Shown piece after piece: positions 1 through 11,345 of a DNA stretch of 64,000 nucleotides. The stretch comes from Chlamydomonas reinhardtii. Lineage: Eukaryota > Chlorophyta > Chlorophyceae > Chlamydomonadales > Chlamydomonadaceae. Positions within the stretch are counted from its first letter, which is position 1. Every line of letters starts with the position of its first letter. Under the pieces are notes generated by a model that was not told where the DNA came from, did not search any database, and saw nothing but the letters and a program-made list of their open reading frames with translations. Position numbers and translations under genes: made by a program. The stretch is taken from positions 5,039,283-5,103,282 of the forward strand of contig NC_057009.1 in assembly GCF_000002595.2 (NCBI RefSeq). The letters are read 5' to 3'.

Positions 1-3000
1 GGCGACGTCCACACCCAAGCCGGTGCAGCCGTTGAGTGCCAGCAGCGACAGCTGCTGGTCTGGCGGCGGCAGCGGCGGCGGCCCTGACATGTCATAGCTG
101 AAGCCGCCGCCGCCGCCGCCGCCACTGGCTGTTGAAGCAGGGCTGGCGGCACCGTCTTGGTGGTGGTACGGGTGGTGGTGCTGGGGGTTGGCGGGCAGGG
201 CTTGCAGGTGGTGGTGCGGGACGCCGAGCCGCGGCGCGGCGGGCGGGGAGTGGTGGTTGCCGGCGCCGCGGCCGAACACGGTGCGCAGGTAGTGGACCAA
301 CGCGGCGGCACGGCTAACGGCGGCATGGCTGACTGGCCCCAACGCGCCGTCGCTGTGGCGCCGCCGCCGCGGTGCTGCCGCGCCTGTCGCCGGGCCCCTG
401 GCCCCAGCGGCGCCGCCGCCGCCACTCGACGTGGGGAGGCCCAGTTGCGCCACTGCGGCGGCGGCCGCCGCCGCCTGGCGCGCCTCCAGCTGCTGCTGCA
501 GCTGGTATGTGAGGGCGGGCGGCGCGGCCTCCAAATCGTACAGATCCAGATCCGTCAGCGACACGGCAGCGGGCGCACCCAGCCGGGCACCCACCTCCTC
601 CCTGCCCAAGAGAACGGCGGCGGCGGTCGGTGCGCAAAGTCAGGTCGGCTAGAACATGACCCGTACTAGCACGTCGAAGCTACGCGGTCAAGGCACGCCT
701 CCGCTGATGCGCAGCCAGCCATACATGGCCGTTGCATCCGCCCGCCCGCCAACGTACTATTCAAGGTGGACAGCACCCCCAGCAACCCGCCCCCCAGCTT
801 CACCCTTCCCGCACGCTCACAGCAGGTAGGTTGTGTCGTCCAGCTCGATGCCGAAGCTGGCTGTGACGTGGCGCAGCGTCATCACGCAGCCGTAGCGCCG
901 CCGCAGCTCCGCCATCAGCCGGTGGGCCGCGCGCACGTCGTCAGACAGCGGCATGCCCTGTGTGCGCGAGTGTGTGTGCGAACGTGTCTCTGTGTGTGTG
1001 TTAAAAACGAAACGAAAGCCCGCCCAGATGACGCCGGAGTTGTGTGTGTGTGTGTGTGTGTGTGTGTTTTAGTGGTGTGGGGAGGCGCTCGGTACCCTAA
1101 TGACCGCTGCAATCCCCCTTGAGCCAGCGGTGCGCATGAGGTGAAGTGCCCACAGTGATCACATGGGCATGTACGAGGTAAAGGTGACGCATGTGGTAAT
1201 CTACTTGAATGTACTTCCACTTGACAGCCGCATTCGCCTTCGCTTACCCTTCGTCCGGGCATAACCCACAGGTCCCGCACCACGAAGTTCTCCACAGCGG
1301 CCGCTGCATCCGGCGTCGCCGCGCTCCCCTGCTGCTGTGGCTGTGGACCTGCCGCCTCAGCCGCTGCAACCCCACACTGCTGCCCGCACTGCTCCCTCAG
1401 CCCCTCTGCCAGCGCCATTGCGGCAGCAGCAAGAAACCCCAGCGGCCCCATCCAGGTGCGCCCCTCCGCATACGCCACCGTCACCACGCGCGGCACCGCC
1501 GCCGCCTCACACTGCTCCGCAGCAGCAGCCGCGGCGCTGGCCGCGGCGGCATCGGCCCATGGCAGCACGGCTACGTTGCCCGAGCCCGGCCCTGCCGCCA
1601 GACTGCTTGCCCGTGCCCCAAACCCGAGCGCGAGACCCACACCTGTGCTGCTCAGGCGGGCAGCCGCGTTGGGACCTCGTGCCGCGTCCGCCTGCGCTTG
1701 TGCCGCCACCTCCCATGCCGCTGCACCAGCGACCGTAGCACTGCCGCCATACCCTCCGCCGCTGCCAAAGCGACCGCCCGCGCCACCGCCGCTGCTGCCA
1801 GCTGTGCTCCTGGGCCAAGCCGGCGTGCCGGACGGCAGGAAGTTGCCACCGCCACCGCCTCCGCCACTGCTGCCGCCTCGCCGCATCGGGGGCCCGATGA
1901 GCAGCCCCGAGTTCGGGGGCATGCCGGTGAGCTCCGTGAAGTGCAGCTGCTGCAGTGCCGGCGGCGGCGACCGCAGCAGGCGCAGCAGCTCCTGCGGCAG
2001 CAGTGCCGCCACGTCAGCACGCAGCAGCCGCTCCTCAGGCCCGCCGCCTCCGCCTCCGCCGCTGCCGCCCCGGTTGCCCGCGGCGCTGCTGCCGCCGCTT
2101 GCTGGCATCCATGCGCCGGCTAGGCTAGCAGCTGCGGCTGCAGCGCCCGCTCCCGCACTCGCGGCTTTACCAGCCGCCATGCCCGGTGCGCCCCAAGCAG
2201 CCCTACCCCCGGCCTCCCCAGCCTCCATCTCCACCTCCACCTCCGCCTGCCCCTGCTCCTGCTCGGTGCCACGGCGCGCCTCGCCTGCCAGCACCAGCCG
2301 CCGCAGCCGCGGCAGCCCCGCCAGCGCGGCGGCGGAGCCGGGCCCCAGCGCGCCGCGCCGCGCGGTCACGTGCAGCGCCGTCAGACGGGTGAGGCCGGCC
2401 ACGTCCGCCAGCACGGCGGCCGACGGCACCCGCAGCTCCTCCAGCCGAGGCAGCCCCGCCAGCGCCGCCACCAGCGGGCATGTGGTGCCGCTAGGGCCGC
2501 TGTGGCTATGGCTGCTGTTGCTGTTGCTGTGGGTGCTGTAGGCAGAGCCGGGGCCGGGCCTGCCGGGCGGGGGCGTGGCGGAAGCGCCTGTCCAAACCCA
2601 GGCGGCATCCGACCAGCGGCGGATGGACAGGTCCAGGCAGCGCAGCCCCGGGAACGCCAGCACCAGGGCCGGTCCCAGGCTGGGCGGCGGCAGCGGCAGT
2701 GGCTGGGGCTGGTGGCCGCGTTCCCCGCCACGCCCACGCCTGCCTCCGCGCCTGCCGCCCTGCCCATACGCGCCTGCTGAGTCCGGTGGGCCGCGCAGGG
2801 TGCCCTCAAACCACACTGCTAGACGCTCCACGGACCCGAGCACTCGCTGCGCCCCGTTGGCCTGGCCGTCGCCGCATCTGCAACTTCCTGGCGAGGGAAC
2901 CGCCTCAGCCCCTGCTGTTACGGCTGCTGGTGCCGGCACTTGTGCTGCAGCCCCGAGAACCGCTGCGCTACAGCTACTGCCGGCAAGCCCCGGCTCCCAT

Positions 3001-3665
3001 GAACAGCCCAGCGGCTGTAGCAGCGCTGCCGTCACGTCTGGCGCCCGCCCCGACAGCTCGGGGCTGCGGCCCGGCCGCAGCACCACCGTCAGCGCCGTCA
3101 GTCGGTCCCAACGTGGCAGCGCCGCCGCAAGCTGGTGCTGCAGCGTGGGCAGCTGGCGCGGCCTCTGAACTGAAGGCTCTCCGGCGCATGCTGTTCCAGG
3201 GGTGTCAATGTGGGTTCCCGTACCATGACCGCCGCCGCCGTCATTGTCGTCGTCGCCGTCCTCATCGTCCGGGCCCCAGCTGTTCGTCCCAGCGCGGGGC
3301 CCACGCTTGCCGCCCTGTCCCCGCCTGCCGCGTGCACTGCCACGACCGCCGCCCCTTCCGCTTCCCCACGGTGCGCTTTCCCTGGACCGCTGCTGCTGGG
3401 GGTCATTACTGCGGGCATTGGGCCCGGCAGCAGCGGCAGCGCTGCGTACGCTGGCGTAGTCCAGGCACAGCGCAGTGACCTGCCGATCCACGAAAGCTCT
3501 ACCGGCACTGCAGCTTATGCGCACGTCCCGGAGGGTTGCTCGAGGGAAGGTGCGGAGAAGCGTGTCCTGGGACGTGGCATCCAGCGACCCCAGAACATCG
3601 AAGACATTGGCGTTGGGCCTTGGTGCGGATGTGGTTGCGCTGATCGCTGCCGCGACGGGAAGCAT
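1..3665 (-). CDS. Leucine-rich-repeat protein, F-box-like N-terminus (3' end beyond window)
   Basis: Three exons are visible on the minus strand: 3665-1248, 957-821 and 601 to the left edge. The introns begin GTAAGC and GTGAGC and end CAG, and the phases join exactly (…TTYLL|EEVGARLG…). About 1,050 residues are visible; the C-terminus lies outside the window. Residues about 20-70 (NVFDVLGSLDATSQ … RAFVDRQVTALCLD) resemble the divergent F-box-like start of many algal LRR proteins. Irregular leucine-rich units follow, for example LAGLPRLEELRVPSA and LTRLTALHV, and again at the left edge (LSLLALNGCTGLGV). They are separated by long Gly/Ala/Ser linkers. This layout suggests a binding scaffold or an SCF substrate receptor, but no enzyme motif is visible and the F-box call is weak. 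The start is the first ATG of the long open first exon. Confidence 0.75.
1040..1067. repeat. (TG)n microsatellite in intron
   Basis: A run of about 13 TG dinucleotides lies inside the first intron (958-1247) of the LRR gene. It reads as (CA)n in the transcript. Confidence 0.9.
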
Positions 3666-4219
3666 AGCTTATACGTCCTGATAGCTCAGATCGCGAGCGC
3701 TGGCATTAAAAGATGCCGGTGCTATTCGCAAACCGAACTTGAAGTTCGAGCGCGGGCCAAGCCCTTTGACTTCTCACGATTCAGGTGCAATTTTGCCTAT
3801 GCATTTACTTTCCCAAATGAACAGGTGCACTGAGAACCCTAGTTGGGGTACTAGGGTTGCGGTCTACAAGACATCCGACTCCACAGTCCCCTAGTGTCAT
3901 GAAATGTTAGATAACAGCTGTATGGTGACGACAGCTGCAACACTGTGACAGCCCATGACCATCGCGACGCCATCTGGTGCCAGAGCGCTGCTACAGCCCA
4001 GCAGGCAGGAGGCGCCACGTCCCCCATGTTTGGAGTTGGCGAGACTCCTTCCCCCATGTTCCATTCCGGCAGGCAGCTATAGGTGGTACCTCCACAACGG
4101 ATTCCTACATACGTACCACCAGAGCCTTCCCGCCACGTCCGAAACGAAATCTGCTCCTGCACTCTAAACCACAACGCAGCTCCTGTCCCCCTATCGAGAA
4201 GGACCACCACGTTCCAGAC
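3666..4219. other. Spacer between two minus-strand genes
   Basis: This stretch holds the 3' flank of the nucleotidyltransferase gene and the 5' flank of the LRR gene. It is less GC-rich than the surrounding exons. I see no convincing open frame, no clear TATA box, and no TGTAA signal on the minus strand. Confidence 0.6.
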
Positions 4220-7038
4220 TCACTTCTCCTCGGCAGAGGCAGCCGGCTTGGCGGTGGCCCCTCGCCGCCGCGTCGTCTTAGGCCGTGGTTGTGAGGCCTT
4301 CGCCGCGGCTTGCCCGGCAGTAACGGCCGCTGTGGCCCTTGCCTTTGTGCTGCTTGCCCGGCCGCTCGCGCCCGCCTTCACCTGCACCGCTGGCCTGGCG
4401 CCTCGCGGCTTGGCGCTCCTCCTCACCGGCTGCGTGACGAGAGGCCCCGGTTGTGTCCGCGCCGGTTGCTTAGGAGGATGGGCCCCCTTCCCCGCAGCGG
4501 ATGCCGCTGCAGCTGCAATGGCCGCCGCAACTGCAGCCGGCGAGTCCGCTGGGGAGCCCCTTTTCGAGGCCGAAGGGCTGGTGGGCTTGCGCTGCGGTGC
4601 TGCGGGCTTTCCACCACCTGCGGACTGCTTAGCCGTCCCAGCCTTTGCTGGCTCCGATTGCTTGGCGGTTCCTTGCTTGGACGCTGCTGCAGAGCCGGCA
4701 TTAGCTGCTGCAGCCGCGTCCACGGCAGCAGCCTCGGCGGATGCGGCAGCCGCGGACTCGAGCGCTCCTGCCTGGCTGGGCCCATCCGCAAGTGCAGCAG
4801 CATTGGACGCAGGAAGCGCACCCCTGGCCCGGTGCAACTTAGAACGCTGTGCCGAGCAAAGGACGCCCTGCAAATGAAGGTGACATTGCGACATCGCAGC
4901 ATTAGCGCAGCATCCGCATCAGCGCAGCAAACACGCGACGACGACGCGAACACAAGTACTACCACGTGCTCTTTAACACAAGTACTGCCGTGCCAGGCCC
5001 AAGTCCTGTGGTGCACGACCCAACAGCCCCACCGCGCTTCAAGGAAGACCGCATCGTGTGCGCGTGTACAGCACGCACCTGCCGCGCCCGCAGTTCTTGT
5101 GCGGCGGCGGCTGTGAGCAAGGCCATAACTCGGCTGCGGTCCGCCAGCTCCTGCGCCGCAGAGCCGTCGGCGCCGCTGAAGCCGGCGGCCGTCATGGCCC
5201 TCACCGCCTGCAGCTCACGCACCGCCCGCAACGCTGCCTCCGCGGCCTCCACCTGCAGCGCCGCCGCCAGTTGGTGCAGCGTGTGCGGCGGAAGCGGCGC
5301 CGAAGCTGCTCTCGCCGAGAAGCCAGTCGCCGCATCCGGGCCTGCTGCTCCCAACAGCGCAGGTGCGGCCTCCTCTGAGCGGCCGGCGCTCCCGTTGGAG
5401 TCGTCAGACGCGTCGCCTGCCGCTGCCCCCACCTCACCCTGCTCCGCCTCCACGGCCGCCGACACCGCCGCCAGCACGTGCGCTTCCGCGGCCGCACGGA
5501 CCCCAGCAATCAGGGTCGTCATCTCGGACGTCGCTGCCGGTGCAGCTGCAACCGCCGCTGCAGGCATGCCACCCTCTCTGGAATCCACAGGCTGTACCGC
5601 CGCCAGGTCTTCAAAGGTCAGGTGCGGCACCGCATCAAGCGCGGCGCGGGCCGCCGCCAGCAGCTGCGGCACACACTTGGGGAGCGCTGCCCACGCCGCC
5701 GCTACCCGGCGGCTCGACAGCTCCTTGACTGCCAACCGCTGCACACGCTCGTCCTCCGCAGCCGTCCGCTCCTGTGTGCACGCATACCATATCGTGCATC
5801 CATCCGGGCGGGCGGGGTTCAGTTGTGAGCTGATCGCGCTGGGCCTGGTTACGTCCAGGTACCGGTGAGTGGGCGTAGCACGAAGGGAAGGCAAAGAGTC
5901 CACAACGCAGCAATGAGCATGAAAGCAGTGCCAACACAAACACGCTCGCTTTCACCTCCTCCGTCATGTACTTGTCGTCGTTGATGACCTTGATGCGGTT
6001 CCGCTTCTTGAAATCGGCGAATGTGTCGAAGTCCCTGCACGCAGCGGGGGTTCCGGCAGGTCTAGTGGCAACTCTTTCAAGGTGCACATTCGCGCACTAG
6101 TGCGCGTGCGTGCGTGCGCGCAGTGTGCAACGCTAGCAACGAGGCTTGGAGGGCACTGAACACATGCGCTGCGCAAGCGTGTGCATCTGTCATTGCGCTC
6201 GCCCCCCTACTCACGACATGTCGGCGCCCAAGCGGCGCAGCAGCTCCCCATGCACCTCCCACACCGGCCGCCGCCCCGCCTCCAGCTCCTCCTCCGCCCA
6301 GGCGTGCAGCTGCGGCCCCAGCAGCCGCCGGCTGAGGTCGGGCAGCTTGTTGACCAGCTGGGGCCCGAACAGGAACACCAGCGTGGACGCCAGCGAGGGA
6401 GGCTGCGGTTGTGCCTGCCCGGCCGCAGCCCCAGCTGCATTGCCACCGCCGCCGCCTGTGCTGCTGGAGGTTGAGGCGGAGGCATGGGAAGCCACACGGC
6501 CCGTGTCTGCGGCGTTGGGCGCTGCGGGCTCAGAAGGAGGAATGGGCTCGCCACCGGGGCCGCTGCTTGTGCTTGTGCTGGCGCCGGTGTCCGCCTGCAG
6601 CAGCCGCGCGGTGCGCTCGAACAGCTGCGTGATGTAGTCCAGGGTGGTCCCCTGCCGCCGCTTGTGCTGCAGCAATTTGTCGCAGGCGGTAGCCGGCAGG
6701 CAGCAGCAGGCATAGCTCGTTATAAATTTATAACCATCCTCACCGCCAGCAGTCTGTCCTTCCGCATGCGCATACTCACACAGCACACGCGTACAGTGCA
6801 GCCATGCAGCGCAAGCAAGTTACACGAACACAAGCAATCAGCTCGCCCCAGTCCGCCTACCCGGTGCAGTGTGCGGGCGACGTTGTCAGCGCTGTTGAAT
6901 GGGTCCTCCACAAACAACAGCATGCGGTTCAGGTCGTAGGGGCGGCACGGCCGAATGTCGCCATAAAAGGGAGAGATGCCCAAGGGCCTGCGCACACGCG
7001 TGTTAGGAAAGTACAAGGGGAAAGGGTCGACATCGTGC

Positions 7039-7081
<43 letters not shown>

Positions 7082-10000
7082 CGTGCGAGCGTGCGTGCAC
7101 AGCGACATGCGGGCTGCCCTCCCTGGTCAGAAGCACGAGCGCAATCATGCCAGACAATGAACGGTACACCCCTGAATCCTGCTGGCCCTCCAATGCCTCA
7201 CGATACAGCCCCGCTGCATGCTTCCTTGTACCGTTTCATGTCCGAATTACACCCGTGTCACAGAATTGGTGATGGGACCCCCGAATCGTACCCAGTGTCT
7301 CTTCGGCCCCGGCAGCTGCAAAACAAGCCCCGCGCTTGCAGGCGCTCTCCAGCCACCGTCCCAGAGTACTTCTGCTGCTCAGCTTCACAACCTCGCACCA
7401 AGCAGCACCGTACCGTACGGTATGCAACACAAGCCCCGCGCTTGGCAAGGCTCGGGACCAATGCGGTCAGCTTAAGCTGCTTAGGGCCTTTGGGGGCTAC
7501 ACTGAGCATTGCGCGTACCGTATACTATATCACTATTGCTTAGTACAGGAATAGCGCCATTAGCCAAAGCAGCCCGTTTGCGTGTTTTCGCCTGACTTGG
7601 ATTCAGAGTGCACAGAAATTAGTGACAGGCTCTGGCAAATCCTAGTCAACATTGTTCCCTGCTACCGTATTAGTGATTTTCACCAATTGACCAGGAACGC
7701 GTGGCAGTAGGGTATTCCGTGTGTCGTAATCCTTGCCTGGTCAGTGGCTTCTTGTTGTGAAGGGCCGCTCGCATCAGACCCCCGCCGTCCCGCACAAAGC
7801 CCCGGAACAGCTCCAGCAGTGAGGCACCGCCCGGAGCAGCGCCACCACCACCGCCGCCGCCGCCGCCACCCGCAGCCTGAACGCCGCTGTATCGCGACTT
7901 GAGTCGGCCCACTCGCCGCACCACATCCGCCCGCAACTGCATGGCACAGCCGCAGCGGATACACAATAGGGTGCCGCTGAGGGTCAAGACACCTAGCGTA
8001 GGAAGCAGCACCAGCAGCAGCGCCATTCTCGTAGCAGTAGCAGTAGTACCGCAGTAACACCAGCAGCCGCTGAAGCAGGGGTCATCAAACCAGGCCCCGC
8101 CTGCCACACCTCATCTGGCAGCTCCTGGTCGCCCTGCAGCAGCCGCGGTGCTCGGGCAGGCGGCGGTGCATCATGCAGAAGCTGCTGCAGCGGCGGCAGC
8201 ATCGGTGGCAACACGTGTCGCTGTAGGTGGAATATGACCTGAGGGGCGGGGTGTGTGTGGCACGGGGCGGGGCGGGGCCGCAGGTGACGGCCGCAGGTGA
8301 AGGACGCACCGCATTGGCGTAGCTCATGCATGCGCATCGTGTGTAAACTGCTGGCTGCTTGTGTCGATCAGCTGCCCGTGAAGCCTACTCTTCACTACCT
8401 ACTCCCACCCCCATCATGATGGGACATTGTCGCTGGGCTCGGGCATACGATCCCCACCTTCATCCCACGCCTCTACCCCTGTTACCCCACTTCCTGCTGG
8501 GTCGCACCAGCAGTGTGATGCACCAGCTGTTAAAGGTGTGGGAGGCGGCGTCGTTGATGCCGTTCGCCTTGGCCCACAGCTTGACCTGCGGGCAGGCCAG
8601 CGAACACGCACACGTGCGGCGGTGCACATGTTTGTCAGCGCTGACGGTGGCATCTGAGGCTAGTCGTACGACGCTGCCACCCCCCCCCACACACACACCC
8701 CGACCTATACGCAGGACTTAAAATCGCTAACTCGCGCGCACTCACAACCTACCCAGCTCGCGACCCCCGCTCCAAGCCCCCTCCAGCCCGGCCGCTGCTC
8801 CACCCGTTGCTCCCGCCAGCCCCTTGACCCCTACCAGTCTGAACAGGGGGCTGAACGCCGGCTGCAGCTCCGCCGCCTGCGCCACCAGCCAGGCCTTGAG
8901 GTCCTCCCGCGCGCTGCCCGCCACCAGGTCCACCTGCACGCCGCTGGAGCGGTCCACGAAGCGGATCAGCGGCACACGGGCCTGCGGGAGCCGGGGCGGG
9001 GCAGGCGCAGGGGCGGGGCGGGGGGCAGGGCGGTGTGTTGCGGATCACGAGTGTGGTGCGGGTGAGCGTGTGCGGGCGGGGACGGGTGGGTGGGCATGTG
9101 GAGGGGCTCTGCAACTCGGCATTCGCCTGTCCTGACCCCACACGCAAGTCCCCTGTAAAAGCATGGCGTGGCTGTCATTACTCCAGTACTCCATCAAAGC
9201 TACACCTCCGTCCCTAGCTACCCCCCGCCGCTCACCTTCGTGATGTCCTCCACTCCGGCGCTGCTGGTGACGCCGTCCGCGAGCAGCTGCGCCACCACCT
9301 GGTGCAGCGCGCGCGTGCGTGCAGCCCTGGCCGCGGCGTGCTGGTAGGGGAGCAGAGCGGCAGAAGGGAGGCGCAGAAGCAGCAGCGCAAACAATTAGGA
9401 TGGTGGCGAGCTCAGGCTAGTTCCAACGAGCCTTAGCGAACGGCCAATCCGCCCGTCCCTGCCAGCTGCGTCAAAGTGCACTCACCAGCGGCATAAGCGC
9501 TCCATCCTCCTGCTTCTGGCCCCTCCTTCTACGGGCAGAGGGCACCTGGCCCGATAGGACCTGTGCAGGGGCGGTTTTGAAGACGTGCAGATGTGGGTGC
9601 GTTGGGCCTTCACGCAGCTGCGCGCAGTGCTGCCCGGGTCTGGTGGGAAGGAGGTCGCAATCGCACGAGCCTGTTGCAGATTCTGACACATGAGGTCGAG
9701 TAGTGATAGGTCTTTCGACTGGGAACGCACCAGGTCTAGGTCAGACTTGGCGTCATAGTGTCCAGAAACGAAGGACCCGAAGGGAGAGACTTTGAGTGGC
9801 TGACCGAGCTTGTCTATCGACTGCTGCACCCGTAAGATGAGGTTTTGCCGAGTAGCGTGCGCCTCGGGTGTTGGCGCAGTTGCCTGAGTGCAAGAGCGGG
9901 CAAGGCGAAACACCGAGGCGCAGTCACTGAGGGGCCAGCGGGCACCAGCGCGGGTATTTGGCACGACTGGCTTGGCGCGGGCCGACGTCGCGGCTGCCTT

Positions 10001-10289
10001 GCCGTGTCCATGTATATAAAGGATTCATTATATTAAGCTCATTGTATTCCATGAAACGGCAGGTTGATGCTCCAAGAGATTCCGCGACGTCGCCAGGATG
10101 CTTTGTTGGCGCCGGCTCTGATTACGTGAAAACCGGCCATACCTTTGCGATGTGCTCAAAGGCTTCGTTCAGCTCGTGCGTGTGGTATAGGTGGGCGGTC
10201 GCGACCAAAGAGCTGCCTCGCCGGAGCACGGTCTTTGCTAAAGTTACAACGATGTGGGCAGGCGTTCCTAGCAGCGCGGGCAGCATCAT
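4220..10289 (-). CDS. Non-canonical poly(A) polymerase / terminal uridylyltransferase
   Basis: Thirteen exons: 10289-10143, 9883-9731, 9560-9486, 9340-9236, 8981-8835, 8585-8508, 8238-8110, 7936-7737, 6987-6861, 6666-6215, 6034-5956, 5771-5079 and 4867-4220, about 1,010 residues. The nucleotidyltransferase signature is PFGSFVSGHYDAKSDLDL (GS at 85-86, metal-binding Asp97 and Asp99), and the third carboxylate is in GVQVDL (Asp178). The central domain follows (VKLWAKANGIND … HTFNSW, 210-235), then a PAP-associated domain with ELFRGF and VEDPFNSADNVARTL. This is the pattern of Cid1/Trf4-type enzymes that add A or U tails to RNA. Beyond about residue 390 comes a long Ala-rich extension ending in a Lys/Arg/Ala/Pro-rich, histone-H1-like tail. 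Exon 7936-7737 appears to use a GC donor (GCAAGG). The open frame continues upstream to an ATG at 10502, which is an alternative start. Confidence 0.88.
7041..7072. repeat. (GT)n microsatellite in intron
   Basis: About 16 GT dinucleotides are followed by GCGC/GCGT variants. They lie in intron 6988-7736 of the nucleotidyltransferase gene. Confidence 0.9.
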
Positions 10290-11345
10290 GTGAAGCTTGT
10301 GTGTTGCGGGGTGCCACGCTGGGACATAAGTCAGAATGGGGGCTGGCGATGGATCCCGAAACACACGCCACGCCCCATGCCGCCATCCACGCGGGGGGCA
10401 TGCCAGGCCCCGCTGTTCCAAAGACTCGCGCTTTGCTGCTTGCTCCCGCTGCTCTAAGCCAGCATTTGGACTCGATTGCGACCTGCACTCTGGGTGCAGC
10501 ACAGCAGCTCGTCATGAGTGCATGGGCATGTTCGGAGCTTTATATGCAACCTGGGAACTGACCACCTCCAGTGCCCCACTCCTCCCTCATTTCTCATCAT
10601 TATACACACGGATGCAGGCACATGCATCCCACCACAGCCATGGCGAGCCACGCGTGTAGGCCAATGTATGTCTGTACTTGTCACGCACCCGGATCAAGCC
10701 AGCTTATTAGGGACGCATTCATGAGTCCGTGCGCTCGTCCAAGCCAAGCCCCGCATGGCGCCACCCGAGTCCTTTTCCAGGACCCGGGGCAACTTCCCCA
10801 TTTCGACATACACAAACATATGTACACATACGGTATATACACACACAAAGACACACAGGTACACACGTATGCAGGTATGCACCCATCACAGTCTTTGAGC
10901 ACAGGGCCTTTCCCAAGATCACTTGCACACGGGCATGCACATTTGAGACAGAGACATTGTCAGCACACGGCAAAATCCAGCTACGTCAGCTGGGGGCACA
11001 CATCTGGCGGCGCCTTGCTACGCCGCATAACAAACCCTTAGAATACATGCCTATGGAATCATGGGCATGCATTCCTGCATAGATCGTTGCCCGTATAGCA
11101 GCTACCGTATATCCAGTCTCCCGCCTTCTAACGACTCCACTGGTGCGCATCCCCGTGCCTCTAGCTCACGCCGTAACAGTGCCAACATGCAGTGATGCAC
11201 AGCGTCACATGCTAGTCTGTCTAATCGCTTGTGTACCCGTTGCTGCCCTGTCTACCAGTGCACCGCATGCGCTCGATGCAAACACCACACGCTTGATAGC
11301 TCCACGATAGGTTCTGTGCGCTAGCACCAGATGATCACGAGCTGC
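10290..11345. other. Spacer with CA-rich tract, no recognised gene
   Basis: This interval separates the start of the nucleotidyltransferase gene from the stop of the TIR-like/LRR gene. The part up to 10502 may be 5' coding sequence of the former. The rest contains loose CA-rich stretches (about 10810-10880) and two copies of a TACGGTA/TACCGTA motif. I see no splice-supported open frame. Confidence 0.5.

Noticed and set aside
1209-2541. Plus-strand frames of 304 and 361 codons
   Set aside because: Antisense shadows of the first exon of the left LRR gene; low-complexity Ala/Pro/Arg composition.
4220-6034. A separate gene for the Ala-rich C-terminal exons of the nucleotidyltransferase
   Set aside because: The exon ending at 6215 leaves two bases that complete the first codon of 6034, and all later phases match, so one transcript is simpler. 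No start or promoter is evident.
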